Assembly (NCBI GenBank): GCA_903847405.1
Contig: CAINDP010000010.1
Span: 1-45,696, forward strand
Reading direction: 5' to 3'
From: an uncultured Myxococcales bacterium
GTDB taxonomy: Bacteria; Myxococcota_A; UBA9042; DTJE01
DNA length: 45,696 nucleotides
The translations under genes were made by a program, and so were the position numbers. The notes beneath the pieces were generated by a model, which saw only the letters and a list, made by a program, of their open reading frames with translations, did not search any database and was not told the DNA's origin. Each line of letters starts with the position of its first letter. Positions within the stretch are counted from its first letter, which is position 1. Shown here piece after piece: positions 1-6,502 of the stretch.

Positions 1-222
1 ACCGCCGGCGACACCGCGGGAATCGACGGCCTGCTGGCAGCCTGGGCGCGCCGCGGACCGCCGCGCGTCCAGCGCCCCGTGATGCTGGCGAACGGCCCGG
101 ACGGTCCCATGGTCGTCCTGCCGGGCGATCCCCTGCACCCCGAAACCCCGAACGCCCGCCCCACGACCCGCTACCGCTTCGTGCTGCGCGAGGGCCGCTT
201 CCACCGCATCCGGAACGACTAG
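1..222 (+). CDS. C-terminal end of an unrecognised protein (truncated by window edge)
   Basis: An open frame runs from the first base to a TAG stop and gives 73 residues, with no start inside the window. The translation contains GDTAGIDGLLAAWARRGPP near the beginning and ends YRFVLREGRFHRIRND. I do not recognise a family from this fragment. It converges on the downstream methyltransferase gene with a gap of 25 bases, so the two are not co-transcribed. Codon use is GC-rich like the neighbours, which supports it being a real gene end. Confidence 0.6.
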   Translation, partial: TAGDTAGIDGLLAAWARRGPPRVQRPVMLANGPDGPMVVLPGDPLHPETPNARPTTRYRFVLREGRFHRIRND

Positions 223-247
223 GGTTCTTCCCGGAACGGCCCCCCCC

Positions 248-1294
248 TCACCCCGGTCGGACGGCGGCCTGGATCACCGATCCCGCCCCGCGCCGCAACC
301 GCAGGGGCTTCCGCGGAACCAGGCCCGCCTCCCGCTGCCACGTCGCGATCTGGTCGGCGGTCCACGCCCCCGAAACGCTGGTCATCCCGAAGTAGAGGTC
401 CATCAGGGCAGTGGTCTGGCCCTTGCCGCCCGGAACGTCGGGGCGGCTGAAGTCGATCACCGCGAACACCCCGCCAGGCTTCAGGGCTCGCGCCACCCGA
501 CGGGTCAGGTCGCCGCATTCCTGGGCGGTGAAGTGGTGCACGACGCTGGAGGTCACGACCACGTCCCAGCACGCCTCGCCCAGATCATCGACCAGGGCGT
601 CGCCGGCGCGGTGGACAACGCGATCGCCCATGCCCTCCTCGGCCAGCAGCGGCGCCGACGCCTGGACGGCCTCGGGCAGTTCCAGTACCACCGCCTTCAG
701 ACCCGGATGGCGGCGACAGAAGGCGACGGAAAGGAACCCGTGGGCACCGCCGATATCCAGCATCGCGGCCGCCCCTCGGGGAACGGAGGTCCGGGCCGCG
801 ATCTCGTTCGATCCCAGGCGGGCCAGGCCCAGCATGGCCCGCTGGTAGGTCCTCCAGCCCTCCTCGTTCAGTTCCGGCCGTCCCACCATGGACGAGCCCG
901 TGCGGACGTGGTCCTCCAGCCGGGCAACCCAGTCCCATTCGTAGTACCGCCACAGCAGGTAGTCGCGAACCGACTCCGGACTGCCGGCCAGCAGCCAGCG
1001 CCGGGCCGCGGGAGTCAGCGCATAGGCTTCGCCCTCCCGGCTGAGGTAGCGCAGCGAGGCCACGACGTCCAGGAGGCGCCGGGTGGGCATCGGCGAGGTC
1101 CCGGCACGCCGGGCGACTTCTTCCGACGAAAGCGGCCCGTCGGCCAGGGCTTCCAGGAGGCCCAGGCGACAGACGGCCATCAGGGACCGGACCATCATCA
1201 GCCCGTTGAAGGACTCCAGGACGGGCGTCGGGACCTCGCCCGACCACAGGCCCAACTGCTCGAACGCGGACTCGGGAATCAGGCCGATTCGCAT
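248..1294 (-). CDS. SAM-dependent O-methyltransferase with N-terminal dimerisation domain
   Basis: Product of 348 residues. The first ~110 residues look like the winged-helix dimerisation domain of the acetylserotonin/hydroxyneurosporene O-methyltransferase group (LGLLEALADGPLSSEEVARRAG). The C-terminal half is a Rossmann methyltransferase with the SAM-binding loop MLDIGGAHGFLSVAF, a conserved acidic strand (AVVLELPEAV) and the late motif LKPGGVFAVIDFSRPD. The family methylates small aromatic or polyketide-like molecules; the substrate here cannot be told. The ATG at 1294 is preceded by GGAGG at proper distance; the frame stays open upstream but that part overlaps the divergent gene and is not coding-like. 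It stands alone, divergent from the CDGSH gene. Confidence 0.85.
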   Translation of the reverse strand: MRIGLIPESAFEQLGLWSGEVPTPVLESFNGLMMVRSLMAVCRLGLLEALADGPLSSEEVARRAGTSPMPTRRLLDVVASLRYLSREGEAYALTPAARRWLLAGSPESVRDYLLWRYYEWDWVARLEDHVRTGSSMVGRPELNEEGWRTYQRAMLGLARLGSNEIAARTSVPRGAAAMLDIGGAHGFLSVAFCRRHPGLKAVVLELPEAVQASAPLLAEEGMGDRVVHRAGDALVDDLGEACWDVVVTSSVVHHFTAQECGDLTRRVARALKPGGVFAVIDFSRPDVPGGKGQTTALMDLYFGMTSVSGAWTADQIATWQREAGLVPRKPLRLRRGAGSVIQAAVRPG

Positions 1295-1316
1295 GACGCC
1301 TCCGGTTGCAGGGTGC

Positions 1317-1345
1317 GATCTTCGCGGACGGGAGGGTCCTGTCAA
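1317..1345 (-). promoter_or_regulatory. Sigma-70-type promoter for the O-methyltransferase
   Basis: On the minus strand a perfect TTGACA (1345-1340) is followed after 17 bases by AAGATC (1322-1317), about 22 bases before the start codon. The -35 is consensus and the -10 weak. Confidence 0.4.
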
Positions 1346-1363
1346 CCCCGCCGGGCGCCCCGG

Positions 1364-1392
1364 TTGCACGGACGCGGCAACGTCCCTATCCT
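1364..1392 (+). promoter_or_regulatory. Sigma-70-type promoter for the CDGSH gene
   Basis: TTGCAC (1364-1369), a 17-base spacer and TATCCT (1387-1392). The predicted start of transcription lies about 16 bases before the ATG at 1416, leaving GAGG at 1404-1407 as the ribosome binding site. Confidence 0.5.
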
Positions 1393-1415
1393 GCGGGAGG
1401 AACGAGGGATGCACG

Positions 1416-1889
1416 ATGGACGAAGAACTGCCGCTCCGTGCGGATGTCCCGACCGGGGCCCCCCCGGCGACCAACGTGTTCCAGGTGGTCCGCGACGGGC
1501 CGATCCTGGCGGTGGGCGACCTGGTGTTCGCGGACGAGGCGGGCACCATCCTGCGACGCGAAACCGCGGCGGCCCTCTGCCGGTGCGGCAGTTCGGGCAG
1601 CAAGCCCTTCTGCGACGAAAGCCACCGCAGGGTGGGGTTCCTGGACGGGGAGGCGCCCGCGGCGGAGGCGAAGGTGCAGCCGCTGCCCGACGAGGCTGCA
1701 ACCACTGGGCCGGCCACGATAATCCTGAAGCCGACCGGTTCCCTGCGCCTCGTGGGCCCGCTGACGGTCATCGACGCCGAAGGCCGCAGGTACCCGGGTG
1801 GCCGCGCGTCGATCTGCCGGTGCGGCGCCTCGAAAGCGAAGCCCTGGTGCGACAATTCGCACCGCGACACCGGGTTCCGGGCGGACTGA
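1416..1889 (+). CDS. Double-CDGSH iron-sulfur domain protein
   Basis: Product of 157 residues with two CDGSH zinc-finger-type motifs, CRCGSSGSKPFCDESH in the middle and CRCGASKAKPWCDNSH near the C terminus. Each keeps the three Cys and one His that bind a [2Fe-2S] cluster in this family; the glycine of the name motif is Glu in the first and Asn in the second. Each motif is preceded by a strand-rich segment (GPILAVGDLVF; GSLRLVGPLTVID), so the protein looks like an internal duplication. Bacterial members are thought to serve in redox or iron-sulfur homeostasis. No signal peptide is seen, so it is probably cytoplasmic. The ATG is chosen for the GAGG upstream. It is monocistronic. Confidence 0.88.
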   Translation: MDEELPLRADVPTGAPPATNVFQVVRDGPILAVGDLVFADEAGTILRRETAAALCRCGSSGSKPFCDESHRRVGFLDGEAPAAEAKVQPLPDEAATTGPATIILKPTGSLRLVGPLTVIDAEGRRYPGGRASICRCGASKAKPWCDNSHRDTGFRAD

Positions 1890-1944
1890 CGACTACCTCC
1901 TCCGGGTCCGGCCCCGCCCCGACGCGCCGCACACCGCCCCCTCC

Positions 1945-1972
1945 TTGCCCCGCGGCCCCCGGTGGTTACCAT
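1945..1972 (+). promoter_or_regulatory. Candidate promoter for the 2002-2589 gene
   Basis: TTGCCC (1945-1950), a 16-base spacer, then TACCAT (1967-1972), about 30 bases before the ATG at 2002. Confidence 0.35.
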
Positions 1973-2001
1973 CAGGAACGGAAGGAAATCCGGAGGCTGC
2001 A

Positions 2002-2589
2002 ATGCATCACAGAATCATCGCCCTGCTGGTGACGATCCTGGTTCCGCTGGCGGCAGGAACGGCCCGGGCCAAGGGCACCCCCCCGAAGGCGACGGCCGCG
2101 AAGGCGCCCGTGATGGCGCTCGCGAAGGCCGTCCCGGACGAAGTGAAGAAGACGGTCGACGCGTTCGTGGGACGGTGGCGGTTCGAGGGCGCGCTGACCC
2201 AGGCCGGCACGACGGAACCGCTGCGGGCGAAGTTCGTCTTCACGTGCCGCAGGGTCGCCGGAGGGCGCGCCGCGGCCTGCGAGTTCAAGGCCCCCTTCCC
2301 GGGGTCGCCCCCGATGGAGGAGGCGCAACTGTGGGCCTTCAACCCGGAGGACCGGAAGGTCCACCTGTTCGCGGTGAACACCGCGGGGGAGGTCCACGAC
2401 CACGCCGGAACCTGGAAGGATGACCAGACGCTGGAGTTCGACCCCCTCAAGACGACCGACGACGGGAAGCCCATCGAGGATTCGCTGGTGGTCACCTGGG
2501 AAGGGCCGAAACTGGTCCGCTTCGACGCCGTCACGTCCTATCCGAACGGCTCGATCGTCGTGTTTCGCGGCAGCGGCAAGCGGATGTAG
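2002..2589 (+). CDS. Small secreted protein of unknown function (DUF1579-like)
   Basis: Product of 195 residues. It starts with a clear Sec signal peptide (MHHRIIALLVTILVPLAAG, cleavage likely after ARA), so it is exported. A short Ala/Lys/Pro linker leads to one domain of about 140 residues with GRWRFEGAL, CEFKAPFPGSPPMEEAQLWAF, VHDHAGTWKDD and a C-terminal WEGPKLVRFD strand. The pattern resembles small lipocalin-like beta-barrel proteins of the DUF1579 type, but this is a weak resemblance and no ligand can be named. An RBS (CGGAGG) lies upstream of the ATG. It ends facing nagZ, with a hairpin in the 41-base gap. Confidence 0.7.
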   Translation: MHHRIIALLVTILVPLAAGTARAKGTPPKATAAKAPVMALAKAVPDEVKKTVDAFVGRWRFEGALTQAGTTEPLRAKFVFTCRRVAGGRAAACEFKAPFPGSPPMEEAQLWAFNPEDRKVHLFAVNTAGEVHDHAGTWKDDQTLEFDPLKTTDDGKPIEDSLVVTWEGPKLVRFDAVTSYPNGSIVVFRGSGKRM

Positions 2590-2599
2590 CAGAGCGTCC

Positions 2600-2618
2600 G
2601 CCCCGGGCGATCCGGGGC
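2600..2618. terminator. GC hairpin between convergent genes
   Basis: GCCCCGG (2600-2606), a 5-base loop and CCGGGGC (2612-2618) make a perfect 7-bp stem between two convergent stop codons. There is no T-run, so it is a terminator only in the loose sense used for high-GC genomes. Confidence 0.4.
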
Positions 2619-2630
2619 CGAGGGCGGCGT

Positions 2631-3605
2631 TCAGGCCAGCGACGCCCGAAAGCGGGTCACCCGCGCGACGGCCGCATCCAGCCGGTCCCGGGGCAGCGTC
2701 CCGTCCCGGACCCCTCGTTCCAGCGCCTCGGCCAGCACCAACCCTTCCCCCCGTGCACCGCACTGCAGGAAGATGTCCACGCCGGCCCGCAGCCCCCGAT
2801 CGAGGATCTGGGCCGGCTGGAACCGATCGGCGATCGCCTTCATCCCCAGGTCGTCGGTGATCACGCACCCGTCGAAGCCCAGGCGCCCGCGAAGGCGCCC
2901 TTCCACGATGGCCGGGGACAGCGTTGCGGGCACGTCCGGGTCCAGGTCCGGATACAGACAGTGGGCCGTCATGATCATGCGGATGCCGGCATGGACCGCC
3001 GCGGCGAAGGGCCCTGCCTCCCGGACGTCCAGCACGGCGGCCGGGACCGGGATGACGGGCAGTTCCAGGTGGCTGTCGGCGGACGCGTCGCCGTGGCCGG
3101 GAAAATGCTTGCCGCATCCGGCCACGCCGGTGGACTCCAGGCCCGCCAGGAACGCCAGGGCCCCCGCCGCAGCCGACTCGGGCGTCTTCCCGAATGCCCG
3201 ATCGCCGATGATCGGGTTCGCAGGATTCGTGTCCACGTCCAGGACCGGCGCGAAATCCAGGTTGAACCCCAGGTCCAGCAGGTCCCGCCCGATGGCCCGG
3301 CCGGCCGCGCGACAGGCCTCGGGACCGGCGGCACCCAGGTCGGCGGCGGTCGGCTGCAACGGGCACAGGCGGCGCAGGCGCTGGACCCTGCCACCCTCCT
3401 GATCCACCGACACGATGGGCGGCGGCAGTCCGGGTGCCGCCTGGCGCACCTGGCGGCACAGGTCGCGGACCTGGTCCCCGTCGACCAGGTTGCGGGCGAA
3501 GAGCGCCACCCCCCCGAGGCCGCGGGCCAGGAGGGCCGCCACATCGCCGGGCAGGGTCGGGCCGTCGAATCCCAGGACGATCAGGGGGAGGAAGGAGTCG
3601 TTCAC
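2631..3605 (-). CDS. nagZ: Beta-N-acetylhexosaminidase NagZ (glycoside hydrolase family 3)
   Basis: Product of 324 residues, the usual size for NagZ. The GH3 TIM-barrel signatures are present: IVSVDQEGGRVQRLR, the His/Asp loop CGKHFPGHGDASADSHLELP, and the nucleophile segment CVITDDLGMKAIAD. NagZ removes N-acetylglucosamine from anhydromuropeptides in the cytoplasm during cell-wall recycling, and no signal peptide is visible, in agreement. The start is a GTG at 3605 overlapping the TGA of the upstream FHA gene by 4 bases (GTGA), which implies translational coupling. It is the last gene of a three-gene operon with a murein endopeptidase, so breakdown and recycling steps are encoded together. 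mpl, another recycling enzyme, lies at 40112. Confidence 0.93.
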   Translation of the reverse strand: MNDSFLPLIVLGFDGPTLPGDVAALLARGLGGVALFARNLVDGDQVRDLCRQVRQAAPGLPPPIVSVDQEGGRVQRLRRLCPLQPTAADLGAAGPEACRAAGRAIGRDLLDLGFNLDFAPVLDVDTNPANPIIGDRAFGKTPESAAAGALAFLAGLESTGVAGCGKHFPGHGDASADSHLELPVIPVPAAVLDVREAGPFAAAVHAGIRMIMTAHCLYPDLDPDVPATLSPAIVEGRLRGRLGFDGCVITDDLGMKAIADRFQPAQILDRGLRAGVDIFLQCGARGEGLVLAEALERGVRDGTLPRDRLDAAVARVTRFRASLA

Positions 3606-4306
3606 TTCGAGACGCCGCCCATGGGCTCCGGAGCGCGCCGGGTCGTGGGGGGATTGTCCCGGGAAGCCGGGACCGGGGCGGGCACCGAGTGGATGCGCGG
3701 CTGGACCAGGACCTCGTCCTCGGCCACGTACAACTTGTAGTAGGCAAAACCGAGGCCCACGGCCATCAGCACCAGGACCAGCAGCAGCAGGACCCGGCCC
3801 GCCGTAGCCTTGACCGCCCCCGGCTCGTAGTCGTCGTCGAAATCCGAGCGCCAGCCCAGCCGGGCGACTTCCTCCATTTCCTGGAGGGTCATCATCGCGA
3901 AGTCGTTTCCGACGTCGGCCCGCGGTTCCGGCACGGTGATCGCGCGCATCGCCACGGCCGTCGCATGGCGCGACCGATCGGCAGGCGATTCGGGCGTCGA
4001 TTCGGCCAGCGCGGAGTCCGGCGCCATGACCTTCAGGCGGTAGTCGCCGGCCAGGAACACGTCGCCGGGCCGGATCTCCACCTCGTGGGACAGGCGCTCG
4101 CCGTCCAGGCGGATGCCGTAGCGCGAACCGGCGTCGGACAGCAGGAGCCGCCCGTCCTGGACGCGGATTCGGGCGTGGTGCCGGGACACGTTCCGGTCCG
4201 CAAGGACCAGACTGTTGTCCACAGCGCGGCCAATGGTGACGGTGTCCTCCCCGAGGGGGACGACCCGCACATTGCCCGCATCGTCTTCGATGTACAGCCG
4301 CATCAT
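3602..4306 (-). CDS. FHA-domain protein with one transmembrane segment
   Basis: Product of 234 residues. Residues 1-95 are a forkhead-associated domain with the canonical phosphothreonine pocket: IGR at 25-27, SRHH at 41-44 and SRYG at 61-64. A charged linker follows, then a hydrophobic helix at about 172-190 and a short Pro/Arg-rich tail predicted outside the membrane. It would dock a threonine-phosphorylated partner on the inner face of the membrane. The start overlaps the TGA of the MepA-HEAT gene and the stop overlaps the nagZ GTG, each by 4 bases. Its phosphorylated partner is unknown; the kinase at 23228 is the only kinase in the window. Confidence 0.85.
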   Translation of the reverse strand: MMRLYIEDDAGNVRVVPLGEDTVTIGRAVDNSLVLADRNVSRHHARIRVQDGRLLLSDAGSRYGIRLDGERLSHEVEIRPGDVFLAGDYRLKVMAPDSALAESTPESPADRSRHATAVAMRAITVPEPRADVGNDFAMMTLQEMEEVARLGWRSDFDDDYEPGAVKATAGRVLLLLVLVLMAVGLGFAYYKLYVAEDEVLVQPRIHSVPAPVPASRDNPPTTRRAPEPMGGVSK

Positions 4307-6315
4307 GTTTTTGATCCCCGCGGAAGTATATCACGGGGACAGGGGCCGTCAAATCGTGCGCGAACGAGGATTCGCCGCCATTTGCGGGGACTTCGGGGCC
4401 TCCGGTCGGCCGCGGGCCGGACGGGATCCCCCCGGGCGGGCGGCTCGGGCGCTTCGTCCGCACCCCCCGGGCCCGCGGTCGCGGGATCCGGCTCCGGACT
4501 GCCGACGTCGGCCGGGAGGCCGCCGCCGATCGCCCGACGCATCAGGACGACCTGGGAATCGATGTCCCACGGGGAAAACCTCACGCCGAGGGCACCCTCC
4601 CACGCCCGCAGCCACCACCGGTGGGCGTCGGCACCGGAACCCGGTTCGTGGAGCGCCCGCAACCGGGCCGCCGCAGGCTCCAGCGCCTGGAGCCCCCGAC
4701 GACGGAACGCCTCCACCCACCACTCCCGCGGGGAACGGTCCTTGTGGGAGCGCCACCACCCCCGCCACGCCGCAACCACGGCCGCGGGGTCCGGCGCGCC
4801 CGCGTCGGGGTCCGCACCCGTCAGGTCCTGCAGCGCCGTCGACGCCTGCTGCGGCGGCAGGGCGCCGTCCACCAGCGCCTCCATCAGGATCTGGACCGCC
4901 GCCAGGGTCGGCAGCCGCTCCACGGCATCCACGGCCCAGTCCCGGACGGTGCGGCGAACCTGGAACACCCCCAGGTCGACGACCCAGGGCCGATCGATGG
5001 ACAGCAGCCAGGCCAGGAGGGCCGGCCTTCGCCCCCGTACCACGTGGCGATCCAGGGCCGTCAGCAGCAGCGCGGCGATCGACTCATCCTTCTGCCGCAC
5101 CAGTCGGTGGACCAGTTCCACCTCGATCCCGCCCACGCCTCCGTCCACCAGGGACAGGGCGGCCGCGCGCCGGACAACGGCATCGTCGTCATCCAGGCGG
5201 CGCAGGACCTCGCGACGGGCCTCGGGCGTCCCGATCCGCCCCAGCACCGTGGCGGCGTCGGCCCGCACCAGGGCGTCCTGCGACCGGGCCAGCAGCAGCA
5301 GCTCCGCCACCCGCTCCTCGATGCGGGACGAGGGATCCCGGAACCAGGAGCGCTGGCTCCCCGTGTCGCGACAGCCCTCGAGGACGTCGTCCGGGGGGCA
5401 GCCGATCCGCAGGTGCAGGTGGTCGTTGTGGGGCCGCGACCGGACCGGCTGCGCCAGGGCCTCCTCGGCACGGCGGACCAGGGCCGGCGGCTCCTTGGCC
5501 TTCCGGGCGTGTTCCAGCACCATGCGTTTCAGGGACCGCGACAGGAACATCCACTGGATCGACACCGAGGGGTCCGTCAGCAGTGTCTTCACCAGCAGCC
5601 AGTTCCGGGCGGTGTCGAACCGCACCGGGACCCCGTCGGCATCCGCCCTCCCGGCCCGATCCAGGGCCACCAGGGTCTTCGGCAGGAAAGGCTTCCCGTC
5701 CGGCCCCAGGAGGTAGAGCCCCACGTCCGCATCCCGACCCGAGTGGTGGGAAACGCTCCAGGGGATTTCGCCCCCGCCCGCGCGCCCCAGGTTCCCGACC
5801 GCCAGGCGCGCCCCGGGTTTCGCCCGGTCCACCGCGGCGGCGGCATTCAGCAGGGCCTCGACCAGGTCGTCCGTCGCGCAGGCGGTCCCGCGATGGGAAT
5901 GCTCGGCGAGGATGACGTGATGGGGGCCCTCGACGGGAAGCATCCGGCAGGCCACGACGAACCCGGTGGTGGCCCCCCCGATGGAAAGCGACCCCTGGCC
6001 CCGCAGGCGCCCGATCTTCGGATGCTGGCGACCCACCCCGATCAGCGGCAGGGCGTCCAGCCTCGGCTCCAGGGGCCGCGGCCCGGTCAGCACCGCGCCG
6101 TCGACGTCACGGGTCTGCACCCGCTCGCAGGGAAGGCCGGGCGGGCATCCCTCCTCGACCCTCCGATCCGCGGCGGCGGCGCACCCCGTCAGGACGGCGA
6201 CGGCAACCACCATTTGGATCGTCCCGAGTCGGCTTCGGCTCCGGCGAGAGTTTCCTGCGGAAACCCATCGCCTGCGCCTGCGCGCTCGGGAGGCACAGAT
6301 ATCGTTTCGCCGCAT
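4303..6315 (-). CDS. MepA-like murein endopeptidase fused to HEAT-like repeats, lipoprotein
   Basis: Product of 670 residues. A long Arg-rich N terminus leads to the lipobox LTGC (Cys45), so it is predicted to be a membrane-anchored lipoprotein. Residues ~85-315 match penicillin-insensitive murein endopeptidases (peptidase M74): SHHSGRDADV carries the SHxxGxDxD zinc motif (H190, D197) and PHNDHLHLRIGCP the second zinc motif (H296-H301). Such enzymes cut D-Ala-meso-DAP cross-links. Residues ~330-500 contain HEAT-like helical repeats (LLLLARSQDALVRADAATVLGRIG and similar), which MepA does not have, and the tail is Pro/Arg-rich. The ATG at 6315 suits the promoter at 6344-6371 although the RBS is weak. 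It leads a coupled operon with the FHA protein and nagZ. Confidence 0.85.
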   Translation of the reverse strand: MRRNDICASRARRRRRWVSAGNSRRSRSRLGTIQMVVAVAVLTGCAAAADRRVEEGCPPGLPCERVQTRDVDGAVLTGPRPLEPRLDALPLIGVGRQHPKIGRLRGQGSLSIGGATTGFVVACRMLPVEGPHHVILAEHSHRGTACATDDLVEALLNAAAAVDRAKPGARLAVGNLGRAGGGEIPWSVSHHSGRDADVGLYLLGPDGKPFLPKTLVALDRAGRADADGVPVRFDTARNWLLVKTLLTDPSVSIQWMFLSRSLKRMVLEHARKAKEPPALVRRAEEALAQPVRSRPHNDHLHLRIGCPPDDVLEGCRDTGSQRSWFRDPSSRIEERVAELLLLARSQDALVRADAATVLGRIGTPEARREVLRRLDDDDAVVRRAAALSLVDGGVGGIEVELVHRLVRQKDESIAALLLTALDRHVVRGRRPALLAWLLSIDRPWVVDLGVFQVRRTVRDWAVDAVERLPTLAAVQILMEALVDGALPPQQASTALQDLTGADPDAGAPDPAAVVAAWRGWWRSHKDRSPREWWVEAFRRRGLQALEPAAARLRALHEPGSGADAHRWWLRAWEGALGVRFSPWDIDSQVVLMRRAIGGGLPADVGSPEPDPATAGPGGADEAPEPPARGDPVRPAADRRPRSPRKWRRILVRARFDGPCPRDILPRGSKT

Positions 6316-6343
6316 GTCGTCCGAGGACCGTGAAGGCCCTTCG

Positions 6344-6371
6344 ATTCTAGGGACCGGCCGGCGCGCGTCAA
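6344..6371 (-). promoter_or_regulatory. Sigma-70-type promoter of the MepA-HEAT/FHA/nagZ operon
   Basis: On the minus strand TTGACG (6371-6366), a 16-base spacer and TAGAAT (6349-6344). Transcription would begin about 20 bases before the ATG at 6315, which supports that start. Confidence 0.6.
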
Positions 6372-6427
6372 TTTTTGGCGCCGAACCGGGCCACCCGCGG
6401 GGCGACGGCGCCCTCCTGCGGACCGGC

Positions 6428-6457
6428 TTGACACGCGACCCGCCGGGGCGCTATTGC
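6428..6457 (+). promoter_or_regulatory. Sigma-70-type promoter of the clp-like gene
   Basis: TTGACA (6428-6433), an 18-base spacer and TATTGC (6452-6457), about 45 bases before the GTG start at 6503 and divergent from the promoter at 6344-6371. Confidence 0.6.
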
Positions 6458-6502
6458 TGGCGGCGGAGGAACTCCTCTGACATCCCTCGACGCGAGCCGA
6501 AC

